A DNA stretch of 64,000 nucleotides from Nannocystis punicea (GTDB lineage: Bacteria > Myxococcota_A > Polyangia > Nannocystales > Nannocystaceae). Position 1 is the stretch's first letter. Each line of letters starts with the position of its first letter. The notes below the pieces were generated by a model, which saw nothing but the letters and a program-made list of their open reading frames with translations, was not told the DNA's origin and did no database searches. Shown one piece after another: positions 1 to 10,346 of this stretch. Made by a program: the position numbers and the translations under genes. Location: the NCBI RefSeq assembly GCF_026965555.1, contig NZ_CP114040.1, forward strand, positions 5,208,001 to 5,272,000, read 5' to 3'.

Positions 1-736
1 TGCCGAACTCGAACAGGGTGGCGCCGACGACCCCGCCGACGACGGCGGCCCTCCAGGTGACGGAAGTGGCCGGCAAGAACCGCAGCAGGACGATGAAGGC
101 GATGTCGGTGCTGAGGTAGGGGATGACGGAGAAGTTCTGGTCGGTGAAGCGGGCGACGATCGACTGGGTGATGCTGAAGAAGATCACCAGCGGGGCCAGC
201 GTGGTGAGCGTGTAGAACATCGCGAACTTGGCCACGATCGAGCGCCGCAGCTTGGCGCGCCAGATCTGGTTCATCGCGTCCTCGAGGGTGATGAACAGCA
301 GCATGGCGCCGCCGATCGAGCCGAGGAAGCCGATGACGCCGAGGTTCTCGACGGTGACCCGCGAGGCGAGGTCGTAGACCTGGGCGCTGATGACCTCGGA
401 GCGCCCGGGGTCGGGGATCAAGGCCCGCGCGACCCGGTTGATGAAGCTGCGCCCGCTGTCCTCGCCGAGCAGGCCGAGCAGGGTGAGGATCAGGCCGGCG
501 AACGGGACCAGCGAGAGCAGGGTCTGCAGCGCGAGGCTCGAGGCGAGGGTGGTGCTGCGATCGACGAACAACCACCGCCGCACGGCGTAGACGGCGGCGA
601 GCCAGACCTGGCGCCCGGGGCTCGGGTCGAAGGTGACTGTCCTCGGGAACAGGTACTCGCGCAGCCACGCCAGCCGGTCACGCCGCTCGGCGGGCGCCGG
701 CGCCTGGACGTCGAGGTCGGGCTGCGGTTCGTCCAT
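1..736 (-). CDS. YihY/BrkB family inner-membrane protein, C-terminus cut by window edge
   Basis: Reading leftwards from an ATG at 736 gives MDEPQPDLDVQAPAP... then a hydrophobic protein with the feature that marks YihY/virulence factor BrkB (UPF0761) proteins: an early amphipathic stretch with a conserved SLALQTLLSLVP-type motif around residue 65, followed by several membrane helices (near residues 65-90, 130-155, 175-200, 210-235). The family is polytopic in the inner membrane; its biochemical role is not established. The frame is still open at base 1, so roughly the last fifth or more is missing. The unknown gene at 793-1557 lies 56 bp upstream on the same strand, so the two may be co-transcribed. 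The N-terminal 35 residues are hydrophilic and cytoplasmic. Confidence 0.85.
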   Translation of the reverse strand, partial: MDEPQPDLDVQAPAPAERRDRLAWLREYLFPRTVTFDPSPGRQVWLAAVYAVRRWLFVDRSTTLASSLALQTLLSLVPFAGLILTLLGLLGEDSGRSFINRVARALIPDPGRSEVISAQVYDLASRVTVENLGVIGFLGSIGGAMLLFITLEDAMNQIWRAKLRRSIVAKFAMFYTLTTLAPLVIFFSITQSIVARFTDQNFSVIPYLSTDIAFIVLLRFLPATSVTWRAAVVGGVVGATLFEFG

Positions 737-792
737 GGCTCCCCGCTCAGTGTGTCCGAGGTCCGTGCGGACCCGCTAGCGGGCATCGACGC

Positions 793-1557
793 TCATCCGC
801 CCTGGGCGGCCGGGAGGCGCGGCGGCGCGGTCCGCTTGGCGGCCCGGGCGACCTTCTCGCGCAGCGGCTCGGCGAGGGCCTCGATGTCGTCGCGCAAGGC
901 GCCCAGCTCCTCCTCGAGCCGACGCACGCGCTTCTCCGGCAGGCCGTCGAGGTCCGGCAGCAGCTCGGCGAGCTTGCGCGCGGCGGCGGAGGCCTTGTTG
1001 AGCATGTCGAGCTTCTCGGCGCCCTTGGGCCGCGGATGCAGGACGGGGTCGAAGCGCTTGCGCAGCTCGGCGACCGGCTGGCCCTCGTCGAACACGGCCG
1101 ACTTGAGCTCGGTGAGGACCTCGGGGGCGTGCGGGCGCGGGGGCGCGCGGCGGGAGGGCGCGGGCTCTTCTTCGCCCTCGCTGAGATCGTTGGCCGGACC
1201 GTCGCCGATCGCGCGCGAGAAGTAGTCGATCGCCTCGACGGTCGGGATGGTGCGCGCGACGCCGTCCCACTCGAGCACCTCGGGGGCGTGCCGCTGCACG
1301 GTCGAGTAGCTGACGGTCAGCTTGTCGACGGTGGCCTTCTTGAGGGTCAACTCCTGCGCGCAGTAGGCGTGGAAGTCGTCGTAACCCCAGCGCTCGTAGG
1401 CCCGCCCGGCGCGGACCTTGATGAGCGCCTCCGCGAGCTCGATCCACGAGCGCTTGAAGCGCTGGGTCCGCCGCACGACCTCGAGCCGCTGCGCGTCCCC
1501 GCCGGTCCGCTCGAGCAGCTCGGCGAGGTCGTCGATCTTCTTGGTTCCCTTGGACAC
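793..1557 (-). CDS. Conserved-looking hypothetical protein, helical, cytoplasmic
   Basis: I do not recognise this protein. From a GTG at 1557 it is 254 residues, beginning VSKGTKKIDDLAELLERTGG. An in-frame start further upstream (1620) would run across the start of the divergent kinase gene, so the GTG is preferred. The protein is charged and mostly helical, with no signal peptide or membrane segment. Residues 30-90 (RTQRFKRSWIELAEAL..., ...TVDKLTVSYSTVQRH) could form a helix-turn-helix-like unit. An acidic, Pro/Arg-rich linker follows near 125-145, and residues 190-240 look like a coiled coil (EKRVRRLEEELGALRDDIEAL). A DNA-binding role is possible but is only inferred from shape. It is divergent from the kinase at 1605, with a 47-bp shared upstream gap. 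Confidence 0.7.
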   Translation of the reverse strand: MSKGTKKIDDLAELLERTGGDAQRLEVVRRTQRFKRSWIELAEALIKVRAGRAYERWGYDDFHAYCAQELTLKKATVDKLTVSYSTVQRHAPEVLEWDGVARTIPTVEAIDYFSRAIGDGPANDLSEGEEEPAPSRRAPPRPHAPEVLTELKSAVFDEGQPVAELRKRFDPVLHPRPKGAEKLDMLNKASAAARKLAELLPDLDGLPEKRVRRLEEELGALRDDIEALAEPLREKVARAAKRTAPPRLPAAQGG

Positions 1558-1604
1558 CGGGGCTCCTATATCACCCGGGCCGCGCCCTTTGGTACCGTGG
1601 CCGC

Positions 1605-3726
<2,122 letters not shown>

Positions 3727-3743
<17 letters not shown>

Positions 3744-4401
3744 GACTCTCTGGCGCCAGCGCCCGCGTGCGGCGGGTTGGCGACGCGCGCTGGTCGGCGC
3801 CCTCGTGTTCGCCCTCGCTCGGCCGGCCGCGGCGGCTCCGGGCGGCCCGGCCGAGGCGCCGGCGACGGTCGACGCGGCCCTGGCGGCCGGGGACCTCGGG
3901 ACGGCGCGCGGCCTGGCCGAGAAGGCCCGCGAGGCCGATCCGAGCGCCGACAACTGGCGCCGCGAGGCCGAGGTGTGCCAGCGCCTGGCCGACTACGCGT
4001 GCGCGCGCGCGGCCTGGAAGGGGCACCTGACGGCGCTGCCGAAGGGGGCCGACCGCGAGGCCGCGGAGGCGCAGCTGGCTGCGCTGGAGGACATGTCCCG
4101 GGGGACAGTCGCCGACGAGGCGGCGTCGACCCACCGCGCGGCGCTCGACAAGTCCCGCGCCGACAAGGAGGCCGCGCTGCACCCGAAGCCGGCCGTCGCG
4201 GAGGGGCCGAAGAAGGCGCCGGCGAAGCGCGAGCGGATCGTGAAGAAGTGGTACTTCTGGGTGACGACGATCGCGATCGCAGCCGCGGCCGGGGCGATCA
4301 CCGGCATCGCCATCCAGGCGGCCCGCGACGAGCGCGCCGACGACCTCGACGAAGGCGCCCGCCTGCGCCTCCAGCCCGAGGGCCTCGGGCTGCGGTTCTG
4401 A
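3727..4401 (+). CDS. Exported membrane-anchored TPR-like protein, kinase partner
   Basis: 224 residues from an ATG at 3727, which lies inside the end of the kinase gene (17-bp overlap), a sign of translational coupling. The N-terminus looks like a signal peptide or anchor (RRALVGALVFALARPAAAAP, cleavage after AAA plausible). Residues 40-115 are helical with a TPR-like pattern (AALAAGDLGTARGLAEKA, VCQRLADYACARAAWKGHL). A basic stretch then precedes a second membrane helix near 177-200 (WYFWVTTIAIAAAAGAITGIAI). The tail is short and charged. I cannot assign a function; pairing with a transmembrane kinase suggests a signalling or scaffolding role. One copy of the dispersed palindrome (4091-4110) is read in frame as DMSRGTV. 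Confidence 0.75.
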
Positions 4402-4468
4402 CGCGGCTGTCTTGAAGGACAGACTGGCTGTCCCGAGAGACTGGTGTTCAGCCCGAGGGCCTCGGGCT
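4372..4468. repeat. Direct duplication of a gene 3' end
   Basis: A 20-base block at 4372-4391, inside the last codons of the upstream gene, recurs exactly at 4449-4468 beyond its stop codon. Each is followed by a similar TGA-containing stretch and then a palindrome copy. This looks like a 77-bp tandem duplication of the gene end together with its palindrome. Confidence 0.75.
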
Positions 4469-4686
4469 CGGCGGTTTGAGCTGTCCTGAAGGACAGCGTA
4501 TCGAGCTGCCCTGAAGGACATGTTACCCGTGCGCCTCGACTTCGCCGCGCCCCGTTCGCGCGTGACCTGGCCCAGGGGGCACGTCGGCGGGCGACGCTCG
4601 CGGAGAGCTCGCGCTCGCGGGCGCGACGGCGGCCTCGCCGGGGGGCACGGCGGAGCCTGCTTCGCAGGGGTGTCTCGAGAGACATC
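4405..4686. repeat. Palindrome cluster in the 4402-4747 convergent gap
   Basis: This 346-bp gap separates two convergent genes and contains no gene. Copies of the dispersed dyad start at 4405, 4426, 4479, 4504 and 4565, with a variant centred on CTCGAG at 4669-4686. Several are near-perfect inverted repeats (for example 4479-4498) and could form hairpins in RNA from either strand. Confidence 0.85.
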
Positions 4687-4747
4687 CGCGACGAGGCGAT
4701 CTTCGTCGGCGCGTGTGACCGATCCGACGCGGCGCGGTTTTGTCCAG

Positions 4748-5878
4748 CTAGTAGACCGCGCCGTGGAGGGTGAAGCGCAGGCGCTTGAGCGAGAGGGCGC
4801 CGCTGCCGCCGGAGGCGAAGATGCGCAGACCCTGGAATTCGTTGTTGTCGACGATGCAGGTCCCGAGGTCGACGCCGGTGCTGTGGATCGACCAGTCGTT
4901 GGCCATCATGCCGGTCGAGCCGCACTTGTTGAGCTGGTTCTGCACGGTGAAGGTCACCGAGGAGCCGACCGAGTAGCTGCGGCCCTGGACGCACACGGTC
5001 GCGTAGTCGTAGGTGAGGCCGCCGATGCCGAACATGATCTGCAGGGCCCCGTTGCCGTCGACGATGGCGACGGTGCCGATCTGGTCGGCCTCGACCTCGA
5101 CGTTCTGGTAGACGTCCCACACCTCGGGCCAGGACTCGCCCTGCGGCGCCCAGTCGACCTCGCCCCAGCCGGGGGTGGGCGAGTAGGTCCACTTCGGGTT
5201 GGTCGCCGTGAAGGCGTTGCCGTAATCGATCTCGAGCCAGACGCCGTCGGACGGGAAGCCGCACGGGTCGGTCGCGGGGGCGGGCGTGGGCGTGCAGTCG
5301 TTCTCGCAGCCGTCGCCCGGGATCTTGTTGCCGTCGTCGCACTGCTCGCCGCCCTCGACGTCGCCGTCGCCGCAGACCGGCGGGGCCGGCGGTCCGCACA
5401 GGCCGGCCTGGCACTCGAGGCCGGGGTCGCAGGCGTCGTTCTGGCCGCAGGGACAGCCGTCCTGTCCGATCGGACAGGGCTCCGCGGTGGTCTCGTCGGT
5501 GGTCTCGCCGGCGGTCGTGCTCGCGCCGGTGGTGGTGGTGGTCGCGTCGCTGGCGGCCGTGTCGCCGCTCGTGTCGGTCGCCGAGGTGCCGCTCGCGGGC
5601 TCGCTGGTGCCCGTGGTGGCGCCGGTGGTGTCGGTGTCGGTGTCGGCGGCGTCGGTGGTCGCGCGGGTCGTCGCGTCCGTGCTCGTTTCGCTGGCCGCAG
5701 TCGTGGACCCGGCGGATGTGGTCGGTGTCGGCTCGGAGGTGCCGGGGTCGGACGTCGACGTGGAGGTCGAGCTCGAGGCAGTGACCGATGTGATGCCGGC
5801 GGTGGCGGTCGTCTGGGTGTCCGTGGGATCGCCGCACGCGGCGAGCAGCAGGAGCGGTCCGAAGCGACGGGGGCGCAT
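4748..5878 (-). CDS. Lipoprotein with Thr/Ser linker and CGDG-type disulphide repeat
   Basis: 376 residues from an ATG at 5878. A short signal peptide ends in the lipobox LLAAC (Cys at about 15). About 120 residues of Thr/Ser/Ala/Asp linker follow. Next comes a Cys-rich block (CPIGQDGCPCGQNDACDPGL) and a DUF4215-like myxobacterial disulphide repeat (CGDGDVEGGEQCDDG...GDGCENDC). The C-terminal 170 residues are beta-rich with Trp and Gly (VWLEIDYGNAF..., DWSIHSTGVDLGTCIVDNN) and may be a lectin-like or jelly-roll fold, although I cannot name a family. The protein is expected on the outer membrane, possibly surface exposed. Another palindrome copy (5460-5479, chained to one at 5446) lies inside the Cys-rich block. 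Confidence 0.8.
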   Translation of the reverse strand: MRPRRFGPLLLLAACGDPTDTQTTATAGITSVTASSSTSTSTSDPGTSEPTPTTSAGSTTAASETSTDATTRATTDAADTDTDTTGATTGTSEPASGTSATDTSGDTAASDATTTTTGASTTAGETTDETTAEPCPIGQDGCPCGQNDACDPGLECQAGLCGPPAPPVCGDGDVEGGEQCDDGNKIPGDGCENDCTPTPAPATDPCGFPSDGVWLEIDYGNAFTATNPKWTYSPTPGWGEVDWAPQGESWPEVWDVYQNVEVEADQIGTVAIVDGNGALQIMFGIGGLTYDYATVCVQGRSYSVGSSVTFTVQNQLNKCGSTGMMANDWSIHSTGVDLGTCIVDNNEFQGLRIFASGGSGALSLKRLRFTLHGAVY

Positions 5879-6137
5879 GGCGGCGCATGGTAGTGGGTGG
5901 CTCCGGGGCAGGCGAGGGGGGTCGAGTGCGGGGTTTGCACCAGACGATCCCCCGGGCGACGCAGCACTTTCGTCGCGCGCAGCGGGTCCATGCTACGTTG
6001 GGTCGCACGACGACACGCGGACGCGGGTCCGTTCCCGCGCACCGGGACTTGCTTCATGGGCCTTCGGCCCGCTCGCTTGATGGCCTTCGGGCCTGCACGC
6101 TTCACGGGCCTGAATTCGCCACCGTACCGAGGCCACG
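5879..6137. other. Divergent intergenic region with two small leader hairpins
   Basis: No gene is seen in these 259 bp. Two GC hairpins with TTC loops (GGGCC/GGCCC at 6058-6070 and a second at 6082-6093) lie 45-80 bp upstream of the start of the kinase-like gene at 6138 and could be part of its leader. No copy of the dispersed palindrome is visible, in contrast to the convergent gaps. Confidence 0.5.
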
Positions 6138-8000
6138 ATGCCGGTTAAGAGATCCATCCCCGCATCCGGGACAGACGCCCTGATCGGCCAGACGATCGGC
6201 AGCCACTACACCCTGCAGCGCGTCCTGGAGCGTGGGCCGCGGGCCCAGGCGTTCCTCGCCACCCACCGCACCATGCACCGCACCGTCGTCGTCCAGCTCG
6301 CCTCCGCGGCGTGGCCCGACGGCTCGCCGGCGGCGGTCCGGTTCGACGAGCAGGCCAGGGCGCTGGCGACCCTGGAGCACCCCAACATCGCTGCAGTGCA
6401 CGACCACGGGCGCGAGACGGCGCGGGTGTGGGTCGCGGTCGAGTACGTCGAGGGCGAGACGCTGGCCGAGTACGTGCGCCGGATGGGTCGCCTGCAGCTC
6501 GAGGCGTTCGTGCCCATCGCCGCGCAGGTGCTGAAGGGGCTCGGCGGCGCGCACGTGCGCCGGATCGTCCACGGCGATCTCAACGCCGACCAGGTGATGC
6601 TGGTCGAGGAGCAGGGCCGCGCCAACTACGTCAAGCTGCTCGACCTCGGGATCGCGGCGCTGTTCGAGACGCCCGAGGGCAGCGACGAGGACGCGCCGGT
6701 GGTCGGCGAGCCGGCCTACCTCGCGCCCGAAGTCATCATGAACCGGCCGGCCGACGCGCGCTCCGACGTCTACGCCGTCGGCGTGCTGTTCTATCACATG
6801 CTCTCGGGTCGGCTCCCGTTCGAGGGCGACAGCCCGCGCGACGTGCTCCACAAGCACGTCAACGCCAAGCCGACGCCGCTCGAGACGGTGCTGCCGCCCA
6901 GTCACGGCGTGCCCGACGAGCTGATCCACCTGGTCCACGACTGCCTGGCCAAGAACCCCGACAATCGGCCGGCCGACGCCAACGAGATCGTGGAGCGGAT
7001 GATCGATTGCGTGCCGGCGGCGATGTTCCGCCTGCCGGTCGCGGCCCCGCGCAGCCGCCCCGCCGCCAAGGATAACCTGTCCCGCGGGCCAGGTCTCAGC
7101 GAGACCGAGGCGGCCCAGGACCGCGCCCGTTCGGCCACGCTCGCCGCCGCCGTCGAGGCCAGCGGCACCCACGCGATCCCCGCGATCGAGCCGACGCCGA
7201 GCGCCGTCGTCCACGAGCCGCCGAGCTCCGGCGGCAGCTCGGGCTGGATCTTCGCCCTGCTGGCGATCGTCGGCGTGGGCGTCGGCGTGTACTTCTACCT
7301 CGAGAGCCAGAAGCAACCGCCGCTGCCGCCGCCCGTCGCCGCCCCGCCGCAGGAGGCGCCGCCCCCGCAGAGCGCCGCCGGGCTGGCCAAGGCGCAGGAA
7401 TTCGAGGACGCCGGCAAGCTGCAGGAGGCGCTCGCGGCCTACGAGGTCGTGCTCGTCACCGACCCGACCAACGCCCAGGCGAAGGAGCGGCAAGCTGCCC
7501 TGAAGGCCATGATCCAGGAGCTGGAGGCGAAGGGCCAGCTGCCGGACACGAAGGTCGAGGCGCCGCCGGATACGAAGGTGGAGACGCCGCCGGACACGAA
7601 GGTCGAGGCGCCGCCCGAGACGCCGCCGGACACGAAGGTGGAGACGCCGCCGGACACGAAGGTGGAGACGCCGCCGCAGCCGGCCGGGCCGGTGGCGATC
7701 AAGGTCGACGCCACACCCAAGGCCGAGGTGCTGGTCGACGGAGTGTCGAAGGGCAAGACCCCGCTGACGCTCGAGCTGACGCCGGGGCCGCACCAGTTCG
7801 AGTTCAAGGCCAAGGGCTTCGAGAACTACCTCGAGACGCTCGAGGTCGCGGCCGAAGGGCAGAAGGAGCTCAAGGCCAAGCTCAAGCGGGTCGACCGCAA
7901 GAGCTTCCGCGACGAGGAGAACGCGGCCTCGGAGGAGCTCGACCCCGAAGAGGGCGTCGGCACCAACATCGAGATCACGCGGCCCAAGAAGGGCGGCTGA
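6138..8000 (+). CDS. Probable pseudokinase with membrane anchor and PEGA domain
   Basis: 620 residues. Residues 24-290 have a Hanks-kinase fold signature (HPNIAAVHDHG, VEYVEGETLAEYV, YLAPEV, SDVYAVGVLFYHMLSGRLPF), but key positions are changed. The glycine loop is ERGPRAQAF; the VAIK lysine is Gln53 (VVVQLAS); HRDLKPxN is HGDLNADQ (145-152), with the Lys and Asn lost; DFG is DLG (169-171). The two Asp residues remain. Loss of the ATP-anchoring lysine makes phosphotransfer unlikely, so I call it a pseudokinase. One membrane helix lies near 370-392. The exterior part has a TPR-like helix pair, a Pro-Asp-Thr-Lys-Val repeat (about 470-515) and a PEGA domain (VDATPKAEVLVDGVSKGKTPL), usually a cell-envelope binding module. 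One palindrome copy (7075-7094) is read as NLSRGPG. Confidence 0.88.
   Translation: MPVKRSIPASGTDALIGQTIGSHYTLQRVLERGPRAQAFLATHRTMHRTVVVQLASAAWPDGSPAAVRFDEQARALATLEHPNIAAVHDHGRETARVWVAVEYVEGETLAEYVRRMGRLQLEAFVPIAAQVLKGLGGAHVRRIVHGDLNADQVMLVEEQGRANYVKLLDLGIAALFETPEGSDEDAPVVGEPAYLAPEVIMNRPADARSDVYAVGVLFYHMLSGRLPFEGDSPRDVLHKHVNAKPTPLETVLPPSHGVPDELIHLVHDCLAKNPDNRPADANEIVERMIDCVPAAMFRLPVAAPRSRPAAKDNLSRGPGLSETEAAQDRARSATLAAAVEASGTHAIPAIEPTPSAVVHEPPSSGGSSGWIFALLAIVGVGVGVYFYLESQKQPPLPPPVAAPPQEAPPPQSAAGLAKAQEFEDAGKLQEALAAYEVVLVTDPTNAQAKERQAALKAMIQELEAKGQLPDTKVEAPPDTKVETPPDTKVEAPPETPPDTKVETPPDTKVETPPQPAGPVAIKVDATPKAEVLVDGVSKGKTPLTLELTPGPHQFEFKAKGFENYLETLEVAAEGQKELKAKLKRVDRKSFRDEENAASEELDPEEGVGTNIEITRPKKGG
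7540..7677 (+). repeat. 24-bp coding repeat (PPDTKVEA/T)
   Basis: Five units of the octapeptide PPDTKVE(A/T), with one PPE spacer interruption, encoded by nearly identical 24-bp units. They form a stiff Pro/Lys linker between the TPR-like segment and the PEGA domain of the pseudokinase. Confidence 0.9.
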
Positions 8001-8035
8001 GCGCCCGCGTCGCATCGCGCCCCGTCGAGGCAGCG

Positions 8036-8156
8036 ACCTGGCGAAAGAGACAGGTGTCGCGGAGGCCGGCCGGCGCCTGGTGAAAGAGACAGGTCGGCCG
8101 TCGAGTCCTGGGGAAAGCGACCGGTCGGCCGCGGGCGCCTGGCTGAACAGTCAGGT
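8036..8156. repeat. Four-copy palindrome array in a convergent gap
   Basis: The 172-bp gap between convergent genes holds four related 20-base dyads starting at 8036, 8075, 8106 and 8137 (steps 39, 31, 31). They form a subfamily with left arm RCCTGG and spacer AAAG or GAAC, and right arm AGACAGGT or close variants. Nothing else is visible in the gap. Confidence 0.85.
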
Positions 8157-8172
8157 CCGCCGCCAGTCGCGC

Positions 8173-9696
8173 TCAGTCGGCGCGCAGCACCACGATCCGC
8201 AGCGGCTCGCGCTCGCCGCGGTGCTCGCGGAGCAGCACCGCGGCCGGCCCGAGCGCGGAGGTCGAGTCCTCGACGGCCCAGGAGCCGTCGACCGCGAGCG
8301 CGACGTCGAGGTCGGGTCGGCGGTACACGCGGAAGCGCGAGTCCTCGCGCGCGGCGACGAAGCGGGCGCCGACCCACTCGACGCCCTGGATGTCCTTCGG
8401 GACAGTTTGTAAGAGGCGACCGTCGCGCGCCAGCAGGGCCACCTCGGGGCCGCCGACCCGCACATAACCGTCGCCGCCGGGGTCGCGGGCGAGCGCCTGG
8501 TCCTGCGCCCGCGTGTGCTGGTGCAGCGTGGCGCCGCTGCGCAGGTCGAGCCAGGCGAACACGGGCGTGTCGGCGAAGACGAGGACGTTCGGGTCCTCGC
8601 CGGGGGCCAGGGCCACGTGGTCGGGCGGCAGGCTGCGCCGCCACCGTTGCTTGCCGGTGACGACGTCGCGCAGCTCGACCAGCAGGCCGCGCTCGGACCG
8701 GCGCCGGACCAGCAGCTGGCCGGGAGCGACCAGGCGGGCGTCGCGGGAGAATCGCTGGCCCGCGCCTTCGAGCTTGGCCCGCCACTTGTGCTGTCCCGTC
8801 GAGCATGTCCACGCGACGATGTCCGTGTCTTCGAGCGACCAGCACACGTCGGTGGCGACGTCGCCGTCGACCCAGAGGTGGCGCTCCACGGCGGCCGACA
8901 GCTCGGGCCGGCGCCACTGCACCTTGCCCTGGTCGTCGACCGCGATCGCCTCGTAGCCCTCGCTGCGGGGCTCGCTGCGCCGGACCCCGAACAGATAGCG
9001 ACCGCCGAGTCGCCCGAACAGGCGCGGCTCGCCCAGGCACAGGACCGTGGCCGCCTGCTCGAGGTCGTCGTGGAGGTTGATCTCGTTGCCGTCGAAGGGC
9101 TCGCCGATCGGCGCGCCCGTGTCGCAGCGGAGCAGCCGCTTGGTGCAGGTGCAGGCGGCGGCGCAGGCGGTGAGCGCCGGGTCGAAGGCGGTCCACCGGC
9201 GCCCCATGTCGGTGAAGCCGTGGGTGACCTCGAGGCGGCAGTCCGAATCGCCGCCGTTGTAGGCGCGGGCCGAATGGGTCGCGACGACCGCGCCCGCGCG
9301 CGCGTCGACGGCGACGAGGGCGGACCCGGCGTGCAGCAGGACGCGGTCGCCGACGGCGTACAGGGTGTGGCGCCCTCCAGGCTCTTGCTGGGCCTCGAGT
9401 CGCCACAGCTGGGCGCCGGTGACGGCATCGAAGGCGCGCATGTGGCGGAAGTCGTCGTCGAGCACGACGACGCGGTCGGGCAGGGCGACGACCGCCTGGC
9501 CGCGCACGTCGAGCGCGACGCGGGCCCCGGGCCCGGGCGTCAGGGCCGGCAGCGGCGCGGAGGCGGGCTGCTCGATAGGACCGGTCTTTTCGGGCATGTC
9601 CGCAGGGACAGCCTTCACGGCGACCGGCGCGGGCTCCGGCGGCGCCGGCCTGGGTGCGCAGGCGACGGACAGGAGCAGGAGCAGCGAGCGGCGCAC
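8173..9696 (-). CDS. PQQ/BamB-like beta-propeller lipoprotein
   Basis: From a GTG at 9696 the product is 507 residues starting VRRSLLLLLSVACAPRP, a compact signal peptide with a lipobox (SVAC). An upstream in-frame start would add a hydrophilic stretch and hide this signal, so 9696 is chosen. After a Pro/Ala linker come repeated blades with the PQQ-like pattern (VVLDDDFRHMRAFDAVTGAQLWRL, LVAVDARAGAVVATHS, VVTGKQRWRRSLPPDH, LDLRSGATLHQHT), so the fold is an eight-bladed or similar propeller. A Cys-rich loop (ACAAACTCTKRLLRCDTG) is unusual for the family. It is probably a periplasmic or outer-membrane scaffold. It lies 29 bp downstream of the YkgJ-like gene and is likely in the same operon. Palindromes at 9580 and 9594 encode part of the N-terminal linker (DMPEKTG). 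Confidence 0.8.
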   Translation of the reverse strand: MRRSLLLLLSVACAPRPAPPEPAPVAVKAVPADMPEKTGPIEQPASAPLPALTPGPGARVALDVRGQAVVALPDRVVVLDDDFRHMRAFDAVTGAQLWRLEAQQEPGGRHTLYAVGDRVLLHAGSALVAVDARAGAVVATHSARAYNGGDSDCRLEVTHGFTDMGRRWTAFDPALTACAAACTCTKRLLRCDTGAPIGEPFDGNEINLHDDLEQAATVLCLGEPRLFGRLGGRYLFGVRRSEPRSEGYEAIAVDDQGKVQWRRPELSAAVERHLWVDGDVATDVCWSLEDTDIVAWTCSTGQHKWRAKLEGAGQRFSRDARLVAPGQLLVRRRSERGLLVELRDVVTGKQRWRRSLPPDHVALAPGEDPNVLVFADTPVFAWLDLRSGATLHQHTRAQDQALARDPGGDGYVRVGGPEVALLARDGRLLQTVPKDIQGVEWVGARFVAAREDSRFRVYRRPDLDVALAVDGSWAVEDSTSALGPAAVLLREHRGEREPLRIVVLRAD

Positions 9697-9725
9697 CGCG
9701 CGATCGTGCCGCAACGCCGCGGAAT

Positions 9726-10055
9726 TCACACCCGCAGACCGCGGCTCCGGCGGTAGCGCTGGCACAGGTCGCTGCCGGCCTCGACGCTGCGGCACGGGGT
9801 CGGCCGCTCGCGATAGATCTCACAGCGCACCCGCGCGCCGATCCGCCCGCGCAGCGCGACGCAGCGGCCGTCGGGGTGGAGCCGTAGGTGCGCCGCGCCG
9901 TCCTCGTCGCGGACCACGAGCTTGCGCACCAGGTCCGGGCGGCGCCACAGCGGCGCCGCCGGGTCGACCTCGATGTACTGCGAAAAACCCTCGGCGAGGT
10001 TCTCCGGGGTGTTCTGGCAGCAAGCGCCGCAGCTCAGGCAGTCGTAGCGGGCCAC
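9726..10055 (-). CDS. YkgJ-family cysteine cluster protein
   Basis: 109 residues from a GTG at 10055. The N-terminus has the family signature CLSCGACC (CxxCxxCC), with further Cys in RCEIYRERPTPCRSVE and LCQRYR. This family (UPF0153) is thought to bind zinc or an iron-sulphur centre; its function is not known. It starts only 5 bp after the stop of the zinc-ribbon gene upstream, so the two form an operon, probably continuing into the propeller lipoprotein. Confidence 0.85.
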   Translation of the reverse strand: MARYDCLSCGACCQNTPENLAEGFSQYIEVDPAAPLWRRPDLVRKLVVRDEDGAAHLRLHPDGRCVALRGRIGARVRCEIYRERPTPCRSVEAGSDLCQRYRRSRGLRV

Positions 10056-10060
10056 GGCCG

Positions 10061-10255
10061 TCAGCCTCGCTCCGGTTGGCGCGCGGCCGCGGTGAAGGAC
10101 GCGGGCGCGCTCACGGGCGCGACCTCGGCCGTCTCGCCGCGACAGCACTCCTCCAGGTTGATCCCGCAGCGGACACACTGGCCGTGGCCGTGGACCCACA
10201 CCAGCGCGAGGGGTTGTCCGCACCAGGGGCAGCGCCTGTCGCACACCGGTTGCAC
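10061..10255 (-). CDS. Small zinc-ribbon protein
   Basis: 64 residues from a GTG at 10255 (VQPVCDRRCPWCGQPLAL...). CPWCG and CVRCG, 20 residues apart, form a classic zinc-ribbon pair, with an extra CC further on. Longer in-frame starts exist but would enter the divergent J-domain gene. The function is unknown; zinc binding is inferred from the four cysteines. It is first in the minus-strand operon with the YkgJ-like gene. Confidence 0.72.
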   Translation of the reverse strand: MQPVCDRRCPWCGQPLALVWVHGHGQCVRCGINLEECCRGETAEVAPVSAPASFTAAARQPERG

Positions 10256-10346
10256 GCGCGCACGGTAGCGTCGCCGCGCGGGCTTGTCGACCCGCCGGCG
10301 GCCGCACTCGCGCCGCGCGCCGCGGCGTGTGGCAAGATCGCCGCGC

